Shown here: one piece after another, positions 22,721 to 32,597 of the stretch
Numbering within the stretch: position 1 is the first letter of the stretch
How the letters are laid out: each line of letters opens with the position of its first letter
NCBI GenBank assembly: GCA_014529385.2
Contig: CM043953.1
Location: 113,538,049 to 113,602,048, forward strand
DNA length: 64,000 nt
Reading direction: 5' to 3'
DNA from: Adiantum capillus-veneris
Lineage: Eukaryota > Streptophyta > Polypodiopsida > Polypodiales > Pteridaceae
Made by a program: the position numbers and the translations under genes
The notes under the pieces: generated by a model
Database searches by the model: none
Told to the model about the DNA's origin: nothing
Seen by the model: the letters and a program-made list of their open reading frames with translations, nothing else

Positions 22721-23039
22721 GTAACTTTTTAGATACATAGTTATATTTCCTATAATGTACATATACATATTTAGGTATAGTAATATGATTTCTATCTCAT
22801 TCTATTATTTATCTGAGGGGTAATCTATTCTTACTTTACCACCATAAAATACTATGGGAAAAGCGTCAATAGTTCCGCCTCTTTAACTTGGGGCAAAAAA
22901 GCATTGATTCTTTATTTCTACTATCTCATTATCATCTCACACCTTAGCTAGATCCTATATCTAGGGTAAACTCCAATATATATATATATTCTTTGTATTT
23001 TTCATATTTTTCTTATATATCTTTTTAAATAGCTACTAG

Positions 23040-23640
23040 GGGGGAATCAAATCCTAGTGGGACACTAGGTGGCATGATTTCAAAGATACACTTATTTTAA
23101 TGCATTATTGCAAGCATGATTACAAAGTTTTGTCAAGGAGCAATGTCATGATTTCATTTGGCATGAGGTGTCCTTTGGAATCAAATGAAAGTCTAAGCTA
23201 AGGGGACCACGGGAAGACTTTTGCTGCCAGAAATGGACCATATTTTGATTATTTTTTTACACAAGGTTCCAATCCGAATTGGAAAACAATTTAAAAATGA
23301 AAATTGTAGCTAATACGCTGAATTTTCTGCCCATATTTTTACTTTTTTATTTGGAGCCACGATTGAGGAGATATGATCAAAATACTGGACCCCAGTCTGC
23401 CCACATCATGCAGGGACAGCTCATTTCCAACTTTTCCAATTTCTGTTCACACTAGCTCCTCTCTTCTTGTGTAAACCCTTGGAGGTTCCCTTCACCTATA
23501 AAAGGGGACCTCTTCTTCCTTGAAAACAACTCAAGCATTCAAGCCATTGATGAGAGGAATTCTTGAGGGAGTGAGTAGTAATGCCTAATTGTACTTAGCC
23601 ATTAACATAAGCCCAAGCCTACACTTTCTCCTAGAGGAAG
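23040..23640 (+). promoter_or_regulatory. LTR-like + strand promoter segment inside the antisense leader
   Basis: CTATAAAAGGGG at 23498-23509 is a good plant TATA box, about 150 bp before the first legible leader. Upstream, 23290-23400 (AAATTGTAGCTAATACGCTG ... TGGACCCCAGTCTGCCCA) resembles the U3 of the LTRs at 57479 and 62666. It could be a fragment or solo copy of another LTR, oriented opposite to its host element. I could not find its ends or a target duplication. Confidence 0.5.
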
Positions 23641-23887
23641 ACTAGCCATTCTTGTACGCTATCCTTGGAAGATCAACTCTAATCAAAGAAGGTGTTGGAA
23701 TTGGCGTATCAATCAACGTGGAATTCTCCCCTCTTCTTCTCTCTCCCATCAATAATGGTGCCGAAGGGTTTCAAGTACATCTCTCCCCGCAGTATGTTTA
23801 TTGCCTACGGGCAAGAATAGGGCTTGGGAGGGAAACTTCTCATCTCTTCACTTCTCTCATATCTACATTTATCACATACTATCCTAG

Positions 23888-24106
23888 ATGAATAATCCAC
23901 ATGATGATAATTTCTATCTCTTTCACTCTGTACGATCTATTAGAATTAACGTATGGATTAGCCGTAAAATACACTTTCAACAACGTATAGTGTTTCTCTT
24001 TGGCCCAGAAAGGCTCAATGAAATACTTCTATCACCAGATCCCATCATACTACCTCTCATAGACTATAATTTTTCTTTTGATGTAAGCGTAGTTATCTTG
24101 CTATGA
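23888..24106 (+). CDS. short ORF A (72 codons), paralogous to ORF B
   Basis: ATG at 23888, TGA at 24104-24106. The C-terminal 54 residues (core FLFGPERLNEILLSPDPIIL) align without gaps to ORF B, with about 23 identities by hand count. It lies about 390 bp downstream of the + strand TATA box. The family is unknown to me. Whether it is translated is unproven; the shared protein-level pattern is what argues against chance. Confidence 0.4.
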   Translation: MNNPHDDNFYLFHSVRSIRINVWISRKIHFQQRIVFLFGPERLNEILLSPDPIILPLIDYNFSFDVSVVILL

Positions 24107-24315
24107 AGCAAGAGGATTTGTACACACAATTAATCCCAATCACTAGACAAAATATACATATTATGGTAAGCACAAAACTACAATTCCAAAGAACAATTCG
24201 TAGCCTATTTGGTCAGCCAAGATTGAATGTCATTAACTCATCTATTGAACCTTTCATACTACCCATGATACGATATGACCATAGCCTTGATATTTTCATC
24301 TTTGTGTTGTTTTGA
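24103..24315 (+). CDS. short ORF B (70 codons), overlaps ORF A by ATGA
   Basis: Its ATG (24103-24105) overlaps the stop of ORF A as ATGA, so the two are in different frames. Core SLFGQPRLNVINSSIEPFIL matches ORF A, and both end in a hydrophobic tail after YxxSxD. It may be a diverged tandem duplicate of one coding unit. Function unknown. Confidence 0.4.
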   Translation: MKQEDLYTQLIPITRQNIHIMVSTKLQFQRTIRSLFGQPRLNVINSSIEPFILPMIRYDHSLDIFIFVLF

Positions 24316-24889
24316 CACTCTCTTTTGTGTTCTTTCTTTGTGTGTGTGACTGCAAGAGAGAAAGAGTGGGGCTTCTTTGATTGCACTTCCTTCCAAACCC
24401 TAGTCTTCATGGCATCTATGGTTTAACTCCTTCATATAGTTTTTTTTGAGTTCTCTCACAAACTCTCACAGCCATAAGCCCGATGCTTTCTCGGCAAGAC
24501 CGCAAATTTCTCAACAACATCCAAACTCTCTCCACAAAATTGGTATTTATGTACTGTAGGTTTGGAAGATCTATTCTGGGCGGGTGCTCATCTATCCCTG
24601 CAATCCATGTGCTTGTATAAGCTGAGTCTGAGTCTGATGTAGACATGAATTCTAGGCTTAACAGATCTAGCTTGCTGTAGTAATACCTCTCTCAGTGTGT
24701 TCAAGTCTTTTGGTCAGGGAAAATCCAAAACTATGTCCAAAACCGTGAGCGTTTTCTGACAATTCTCTCAAATTGTCGATTTTAGACACCCGTGACTTTT
24801 GGATGCATTTTGAGGCCTTAAACATTTTGAGGCCTTAAACAACGTTGGCAACCATTTTGGTCATTTTACTCTAAGATCTGTAGTGCTGC

Positions 24890-26480
24890 TCTCAAGCTAC
24901 GTTTTGATTAAAAAAAATTTGGAATCGGAGTCCGTATGTGAAAGTTATGACCAAAACAGTGAGATGTAATTTGGAAAGTTGCTCTATCTGATGTTTTTGC
25001 AAGTGGTCAGTTTGAGCCCAAAATTGGTGTGTGCACTCCTTAGGCAATGATAAACCCAGTGGTATACTTGGTTTCAAAAAAATTTCTCAATTTTTTTTTT
25101 CGTACTTGTCTATCGCGATAGGCTCACCAAGTACCTTTTGCAGATGTCCAAATGCACTCAAACTTTGTGTATAGGGTATAATGGGCCTTCTGAACCCAAA
25201 TATGAAGTCAGATTTGAATTTTGATTTTTCTACAGTGAATTTTTGAGTCTACTGCGATAGACTCACCAGAGTGTTACTGGGATACATTTTTTCAAATGTT
25301 TTTACAGATTTGAGTTCCCCCTTCTCTTGAGATATTACTCACCAAGTTTCAACCAATTTGGAATGCTTTTCCTTTGTAACTTGCATCAAACAATAGTTTC
25401 TTTTCTGATCTTATGAAGTAATCCTCTTAGATGCACTTACAATACTCCAAATTTACTCAAATTTTAACCATAGGCTCACAACAACATGTAGAACAAGGCC
25501 CTAAGGTCAGTTTTCAAAAATTTCAATTTCTGTGAAAAATCCACAGTCTATCGCGATAGACTCAGCAGATTCTTCAGTTTTGAAAATTTTCCAGATTTCT
25601 CTTCACCATTGTGTTCCCTATGCTCTGTACACCTTGCTCACCAATTTTCACTTGTTTTGGACTTTTTTTTAGGTCTCTAACTCCAACTCTAGAATTCTGA
25701 GTCTATCTGATCACTAGAAAATAGACTTAGGATGACTTCCCAAATGTCCAAAATCCACCAAATTTTGTGTGTAACCTCCTGAGAGGCTAAACAAGCTATG
25801 CTCCAGAGGGTTTTGAAAATTTCAATTTATTTGGCCTTGCTTTGAGTCTATCGCGATAGACTCAGCAAGTACCCCTTTTATAGGTCAAACTTGAACTTTG
25901 ACTATACCACTGTGTTCCAACACCTCTCCTTAGTCCTCTTGCCAATTTTCAAGTGGTTTGGATTTTTACTTTGTCAGTTAGACCAGATCTGGTGTTTTCT
26001 ACAAGTTGAATCCTCTCAAATGGTCTTAGACCCACTTTCTGATGTCCAAATGACTTCAAAATTTTTATGTGTCCTTGATAGCACCTTTCCAAGCTATGCC
26101 ACACAGGTTTTTGAAAAATTGAGTTTCTATCACTGGGTTCTTAGTCTATCGCGATAGACTCACCAAGTATGTTAAAATGATACTTTTTTCAAATTTTCTC
26201 TTCATAGATGTGTTCCCTACCCTCTGTAGATCATGTATACCAAGTTTCACAAGGTTTGGAAATTTGGTCAAGTCCCTTTACCCAATTTGTCTCTAAAGTC
26301 TGACTCAAAACACCAGACTTGAGGTTTAGTGGTCAAGCAGGTGTCCAAGTACACTCAATTTTTGGGAGCAGCCTTGTATTGATGTGTTTTACCTGTAGTA
26401 TGAGGGGTTTTGCTTGATTGTGAGTCTATCTCCAATTCACCAGTCTATCGCGATAGACTGAGTAGAGAGCCACTGGGAAG
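24890..26480. repeat. diverged ~297-bp tandem repeats each carrying a conserved CG palindrome
   Basis: Palindromes built on TCTATCGCGATAGA occur at 25109-25121 (partial arm), 25245-25264 (two changes), 25545-25562, 25843-25864 (22 bp perfect), 26143-26160 and 26441-26460 (20 bp perfect). Spacing is 142 bp for the first step, then 295, 298, 297 and 300 bp. Between them the copies share only loose phrases, such as 'CACCAAGTnTCA' and 'TTTGGAnTTnTTTT'. In the element this is the leader between the 5' LTR and gag. Confidence 0.85.
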
Positions 26481-27372
26481 TGATTTTTTTCTCTATTTTT
26501 GGACAGTTTAGTTCCCAATGCCCTTAGAAGCCTATCCCCAAAGTTTCATTCAATTTGGACTTCTTTTCCTTTGGATTCAAGCATTTCATAGTTCACTTCC
26601 TTACACTCAGAAAAAGCAAACTCCCACTTAGATGCACAAGCACTGATGCAAATGCTTTGAAATTTCACATACAAGCTCTAGAGCATATGCAAAACAAGGT
26701 CATATGCAAAACTTTTTTTTTTTGAAAATTGCAGATTTGGTTTTAGATTTTTGTTTTTTTTTTTGGGGATTTTTTGGAGTTTTTTTTTGGGTTTTTTGGA
26801 TTGGACCAAATCTGTGTTTGCCCCTTACCTTAAGGTCTCCAATGCAAAAAAAAGCACTCAAATCGGCTTTCAAACGACCATTTTAGAGCACTTTTACCAT
26901 AATCAGCACAATTCCGCCTTTTGTGTTTTCAAGCACATTTTCATGTCAATTGCTCTGGATCAACATCAGATGTCCTACACTACCTAAAGTCCTACTTTGG
27001 ATGGTTGAATGGTTGTTTTTTGCTTTCTGGCAAGCAAACAGCCTCCTACTTACCTTTTGCGTTTTTCTTTGCGTTTTTTTTTCTCTTTCAAGTTCTTCAC
27101 AACCATAAGTCACAACCAAACACACAAACCATAAAACCTAATCTAAACACACAACAAAATAATATAACCATACCTCAACCTCATGGTGGACCACCTCGGC
27201 GAGACGCAGGCTCCCTAGCTATCCCTCAGTCAAGAGATCTGCTCTCTGACTTCCCACTAAGAAGGCAAATGGTGACAACACTCTAGAAAACTCTAGAGAA
27301 ACGCTATACTATCAAACACGAGTGATGCGGTCTACGCTAGTTTAGGCGCTTCGTCCCAGGCAACAGCACCAA
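26481..27372 (-). other. 5' leader next to primer site of the 13.7-kb element
   Basis: No gene. Contains T- and G-run-rich sequence at 26700-26800 and, at 27350-27372, the primer-site-like box. On the minus strand that box reads TTGGTGCTGTTGCCTGGG and resembles the tRNA-Asp-type sites of Athila-like elements. Confidence 0.6.
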
Positions 27373-28445
27373 TGTTAGCGGGTACGCCGCGACGGATGAT
27401 GGAGCACAGCGAGAACATAGACCAACAAACTGTCAATCCGAGGACGTAGTTGACCCGACTAGGGCATGGAGGCAATCTCTGGGTTGTCAAACGTGAGCTA
27501 AACACTAACAACACTCTACAGTCACTAATCATACCACAACACTACCATAAAGCAAAGAAATAGACAACACATCCTACGAAACACTACAAGCTCGAAACAG
27601 TCTCAAATCATATTGGAATGACTCGAAATCGGAGGGTAAGACTCACAAGGACATATCCTATATGGCCAAACACCTAAACCCTGAAAACCATAACTGTAAG
27701 ACCTCTAATCGCTATCGCGATAGACTAAAAACAGTAATTTCCAAAGTGTCCGGAACTGATCTACAAAGACATCAGCACGAGAGCTTCTCGCCCTGATTCT
27801 AACGACTACTTGATCATTCAGAATGGATATCGTTTGAGGTACTTACGACCAAATATAGCTCGTAGCAGACGGGCTCGCGATGTGGTCCTCGGCTTGCATT
27901 GCTTGCATCGACGCGGAGAGCTCCTCGATGCTAACACGCTCCTACTCTCATATCTGCAATGCGATTAGTGTGCACGACGGTGTGTGTGCGTGAAGATCAC
28001 TACCGTGTGCTGCAGAACCCACGACTGTATATTAATTGAGATAACGTAATGTGTTCTTTACAAAAGCCTTAGGTTTCAGCTTATATACAAAGTCTTCAAA
28101 CCTAATGTCCGACCAAATGACCTGAATTGTCCCTAGGCTTCTACAGAGCTTAATTACAAGAAAATGAGTTGGCTTTTCTCATTATACAAGCATCTGCGGC
28201 CAAAATACAAGTGCCGACTTAAAATATGAGGTTCCTATAAACATTACAAAAGTGCCCGTAATGGCTCAAAATAATAATAATAATGGGATATTCGATGATG
28301 TCCATGAACTCGTATCTTCATGTTGCAGCATCCATCTTCATTTTCATTACTTCATCACCATCTTTATGTGGAATCTTTACAAAATCTTTGAGGAATCTTA
28401 ATGGAATCTTTATGAAAACATTGTTTAAAGGGCGTCCTTTCAACA
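27373..28445 (-). repeat. 5' LTR of the 13.7-kb element (1073 bp)
   Basis: Partner of 14742-15801; same termini TGTTAGCGGG / TTTCAACA; carries the palindrome CTATCGCGATAG at 27712-27723. Confidence 0.93.
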
Positions 28446-29187
28446 GGTTGCTAAACCTGTCAACTATTGTCCATATTCCTGTAATCCCATGGATAGACGT
28501 GGGTAATCCAAAGATGAAATCCATGGATATACTCTCCCATGGTGAATTTGGGATAGGCAATGGCTGGAGTAATCCAGGTTGCTTCCCTCTATCATACTTG
28601 GTCTTTTGGCATACTACACATTTTGAAACATACTCTTGTATGTCCACTTTCATGGTAGGCCAATATAAGTACGTCTCTACCCCTCGAAGAGTAGGTTGAA
28701 TACCTCTATGCCCCGCATATGGAGGAGCATGGGATTCATACATAACTTTCTCACGAAGGGAATGGGTAACACATAGCCTATTTCCGTGGAGAAGATAACC
28801 ATCCTGCAAGGTGAATGGGTCCTCTTTCTTCCCCAAAGCAAGGGCTGACATTATGTCTCTAAAGTCAGGGTCAGTAGCATACTCATCTATCATAGAGGAT
28901 AGATCATTGTGAGTAGCTATAGACATCACCGCATTAACTTTGGGTCGTCGTGAAAGTGCATCGGCCACTTGATTGTGCTTACCAGCTATGTGAGCAATAT
29001 GGAAATTAAATTGCGAAAGAAAATTTTCCCACCTTATTTGTTTGTCGGAAAGCTTGGTTTGCGTCATGAAATACTTGAGACTTTGGTGGTCGGTTCGTAG
29101 GATAAATGGAGTCCCCAATAGGTAGTGCTTCCATGTGTCTAGGGCATGTAGAACAGCTAAAAGCTCTTTCTCATAAACGCCCAAGAC
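28446..29187 (-). pseudogene. chromovirus RNase H end and integrase 5' half
   Basis: RNase H end: YEKELLAVLHALDTWKHYL, LRTDHQSLKYFM, HIAGKHNQVADALSRR. The integrase N-terminus has the HHCC zinc motif (YESHAPPYAGHRG ... YVSKCVVCQKTK), then PWESISMDFIFGLP with the first catalytic Asp. The frame stops being chromovirus at 28446, where the nested LTR begins; the rest of the domain resumes at 14741. A stop at 29185-29187 separates it from the upstream frame. Confidence 0.9.
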
Positions 29188-30290
29188 TCATTCATCAATA
29201 TTGAGCCTTCGGCTCTCATATGCTATGGCATGCCCTTCTTGAAGCAAAATTGCTCCAAGGCAATCACCCCAAGCATCACATTGGACCTCAAATGGCTTTG
29301 AGAGATCCGGAAGCACGAGGACTGGTTGGGAAGTAAGCTTCTCTTTGAGCTTTTCAAAAGCAATTTGCTCCTTAGCAGTCCATACAAACTTAACGTTCTT
29401 CTTAGTTAAGTCGTGTAGTGGTCCTGCTACTTGAGAGAATTTTGCTATGAAGCGTCTATAGTATGCGCACATACCAACAAAGCTTCTTAGCTCATGTAGA
29501 TTTCTTGGGTTAGGCCATGCTTTTATTACCTCTAACTTTGATGGATCCATTTGGATACCATCTTTAGAGATAATATGACCTAGGTATAGAATCTCTTGAA
29601 GGAAGAATTCGATTTTCTTTTGGTTGAGAAAAAGCTTGTTCTCCCTCAATGTTTGAAAAATTACTTGGAGATGTTGCTTATGTTCCTCCAAAGACTTGGA
29701 GTAGATGATGATATCATCAAAGAACACTCCAGTGAATTTGCGGTATGGTCTAAAAATTTTCTCCATCAAACGATTGAACGTAGCTGGTGCATTAGTCAAG
29801 CCAAAAGGCATGACTAGATATTCATAAAGACCAAACGTTGTGCGAAACGTGGTCTTTAAGATATCTTCATCCACTATCCTTATTTGATGATAGCCACTCT
29901 TAAGGTCAATCCTACTAAGTAGGTAGAGCCTTGTAGCTTATCAAACAGATCTTCTACCCGAGGTACGGGAAATCTGTTTTTGATAGTGATATGGTTTAGT
30001 GCTCGATAGTCCACACACATACGGTATGCACCATCTTTGTTTTGCACTAAAAGGACTGGAGAACAAAAGGGAGAGGAACTAGGCCTCACCATACCTTTGT
30101 CTACCAGCTCTTGTACTTGCCTCATGATCTCCTCTTGTTGAGCTTGTGAGACTCGATAAGGAGGCTTGTTAGGTGGTGAGCTTCCAGGAAGGAGCTCAAT
30201 GCGATGGTCATCATCCCCTCGTTTTGGAGGTAAGTCCATAGGAATATCATCGATGAACACATCTTGGAATCCTTTTAGAAAATTAGACAA
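29188..30290 (-). pseudogene. chromovirus reverse transcriptase and start of RNase H
   Basis: Two frames. The first, 30290-29880, has PPYRVSQAQQEEIMRQVQEL, VDKGMVRPSSSPFCSPVLLV and YRMCVDYRALNHITIKNRFP. A frameshift near 29900 follows LQGSTY. The second, 29874-29188, has LVMPFGLTNAPATFNRLM, the catalytic FFDDIIIYSKS (Asp pair at 29713-29718), GHIISKDGIQMDPSKLE and the RNase H start EVQCDAWGDCLGAILLQEG. The RT motif is intact, but the frameshift and the stop before RNase H break the polyprotein. Confidence 0.92.
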
Positions 30291-30316
30291 GTCTAACTCT
30301 TCTTGATTCCTACCAT

Positions 30317-30757
30317 TTACATTTGATGAAACATTAGAGACTCTTTGACAAAAATCATGTACGCAGAAAATGAGCTCTTCATTGAATTATCAAAAGCAAG
30401 AGGATTTACAAGTGGAATAGTGCGACCACGCTCACTAACATCTATATACATGTTCTTTCCCCTGTAGGTGAAGTAGATTCTCCTTTCAGGGAACTTCATG
30501 TTGGCAGCCATGCGATCAAACCATGGTGCCTCTAGGATAACATCCTCATGTTGGAGAGGAGAGATGAAGAAGTCTTCTTTGTCGACATAGCTTTGGACAT
30601 GAAGCCTTAACTTCCCAATCAAGGGAGTAACAGAGGCTTGTTCTCCCTTGAAAGCTGCATCAACCACTACTATATCTCCCATCTCAAAATCTTGAATGCC
30701 CAACTTGGTGGCCGACTCCATTGATATGAAGTTAAGAGTAGAACCAGGGTCAAACAA
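30317..30757 (-). pseudogene. chromovirus protease
   Basis: MFDPGSTLNFIS has the retropepsin active site with Pro in place of the Ser/Thr after Asp. It is followed by PLIGKLRLHVQSYVDKEDFF and APWFDRMAANM, the flap and C-terminal strand regions. It lies between gag and RT as expected and is out of frame with both. Confidence 0.75.
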
Positions 30758-30777
30758 GATGAAGGCATCATGCTCTC

Positions 30778-32210
30778 TTAAATTTCCCCAAGCATAGGAA
30801 AGTGATGATCATTTGCAATGAGCATCCTCTTTTGGAGCTTCGATGGTGGAAGCCCTAGGAGTCTCATTGCGAGTATTCTTCTTGGGGCAAGAACGATAGC
30901 CATGTCCTTGCTCCGACACTTGAAACACTTATGGTCCTTGCGAAAAGCTTCAAGCTCTTCAGGAGAGAGTTTGTTTTTACCTTTGTAAACCCCCTTCTCC
31001 TTGGACCGATTGTTGTTGTTGTTAGAATTGACTTGGGAAGTATTTTGAACATTGGTTTTCCCCTTTGCATCATTTTTGTCTTTGTTTTTCATGGGCTTGA
31101 CATTACGTCTAGCCCCTTGATGGAACTTGATGCGTGAAGCAACCATGGTGTGATGGATTACTTTGCTAATAGTACCAGGCCATTGAGAGTTGATGTATTC
31201 GGCCATCTCTTTAGGTAATCCCGCACAGAATTGCTGCCTTTGCTCGGCAAAGTCTATCTTTTGAAAGAGAGTAGCCTTGAGATGTAAATCCCAAAACTTG
31301 TCTACATATTTGTGGATAGACTCATGGGAGAGGAACTTCAAGCTACGCCATTCGGTAAGCACTTTGTCCTTTGCATCGCTTGCAAGGAATTGCTTCATGA
31401 TGGAAACTCGTAGAGTTTTCCATGTCTTTGGGGCTTCACCATTTCCACGAAGGCTAGCCCACCATTGACGAGCTGATTTTTGGAAGTGCATAGCTACATG
31501 GCGTAGCTTAGAGGACTCTGTGAAGCCCTCATCTCCAAAGGCCGCATCAAATTGTTGGATGAAGGCCAACACTTTGTCGGTAGCACCGAAGGTGCCATCA
31601 TAGGTGAGAAAAGAGATACTCTTTCCTCCCTCCTTGAACTTATTTAGCTTTTGTGACCTTCGCCATGCAAGAAATGATTTGCGATGTCCTCCCCTCTTGT
31701 ATTCTCTAGGAGAATAACCATAACTTTAGTCAGAAGAGGAGGAAGGTGAAGAACAAGGAGAAGAGGGTGACCTCTTCCTAGCCCTTTTCTTCCTTTGTTT
31801 CCTCTCTTGCCTTTCAGAGTGATGAGGAGAAGGACTATATGTTGATCTTTTCCCCTTGGGAGGAGTGGGCGATCGTCTAGACTGCCGTCTTCGTGGAGCC
31901 ACATCTTCAGAGGAACTTAAACTCTCATTGCTTTCTTGCTCTTTGGATTCCTCCTCTCGAAGGGAGAGAGTCTTCTTTTGGGGGTCTCTTCAAGAGGCCT
32001 CCTAAGCTCTCTCTCCTCTTGGAGAGGAAGGGAAATTCCATAAGCACGAAGTTGTTGAGTAACTTCGGCTTGCAAAGCAGGGTTGCCCATAGCTTGCTGC
32101 AACCTAGTGACGAGATAATTCACAAACATGGGAGCATCATCATTAGCACCTTCATGTGCAAAATCAAAGCTATCAATGTTCATTCTACTCTCTTGATTAT
32201 TGTCAGCCAT
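30778..32210 (-). pseudogene. chromovirus gag
   Basis: Starts at ATG 32210 (MADNNQESRM); a shorter upstream extension to 32252 is open but less likely. Segments: N-terminal region to 31917; an Arg/Ser-rich basic stretch around 31740-31900 in another frame; then 31572-30778 with the gag core (HFQKSARQWWASLRGNGEAP, DKVLTEWRSLKFLSHESIH, QQFCAGLPKEMAEYI). A CCHC knuckle starts CFKC at about 30920, but a small indel shifts the rest of it into another frame, so the second Cys-His half is lost as read. Confidence 0.85.
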
Positions 32211-32584
32211 GTTAACAAAATTTATGTATGTACTTAGTGTATGCTTTGGCAATTCAAAACCTTAGTTGCCACTCCTCTTAGCCTTTGAAAATCGGCTCTT
32301 AAGTATCTACACCCACGGCTCGAAGTGTCTAACGTAGCAGAGTTGCCAAGGTATAGCTCCTTTCGGACTTCTTATGGCTCAATAATGGTAAAGCCGTAGG
32401 CAAGTCTAAAAAGACTCCATTATTAAGTCCAAAGCTCCCGAGGTGTGCACCATCCCCCACATAGTGGGCTCAACAAAACCGATAATAGATCCCAGTTCCA
32501 CTTACCCTAATATAATTAACAACATCAACCATTTATAGGCTACTTAAGGACCTCTCTTCTTAAGCACGAAAAGATAAACCAAAT

Positions 32585-32597
32585 GCTCTGATACCAA
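32585..32597 (-). other. primer-binding site, initiator tRNA-Met type
   Basis: On the minus strand TGGTATCAGAGC follows one base after the 5' LTR end, the classic initiator-Met PBS of plant retroelements. It fixes the transcription direction. Confidence 0.92.

Larger units (their letters stand above)
14742..28445 (-). mobile_element. 13.7-kb non-autonomous LTR element with gag and repeated zinc/protease modules, no RT or integrase
   Basis: Direct LTRs at 14742-15801 and 27373-28445 start TGTTAGCGGGTACGCC and end GTCCTTTCAACA. Next to the left LTR is a minus-strand purine tract (CGGAGGGGGAGAG), and next to the right LTR a primer-site-like TTGGTGCTGTTGCCTGGG, so it reads right to left. It sits inside the chromovirus integrase. 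The flanking pentamers on the minus strand (CAACC right, GAAGC left) each differ by one base from CAAGC, a plausible decayed target duplication. Interior on the minus strand: long repeat-rich leader, gag, zinc knuckle, protease, zinc knuckle, second protease remnant, Trp-repeat ORF. I found no RT, RNase H or integrase motif in any frame, so it would depend on enzymes from another element. LTRs are about 95% alike over the first 260 bp by eye. Confidence 0.9.

Noticed and set aside
26700-26800. G-runs between T-runs as a possible G-quadruplex
   Set aside because: G-runs are too short and uneven (4, 2, 3, 2) for a confident quadruplex; more likely simple low-complexity sequence.
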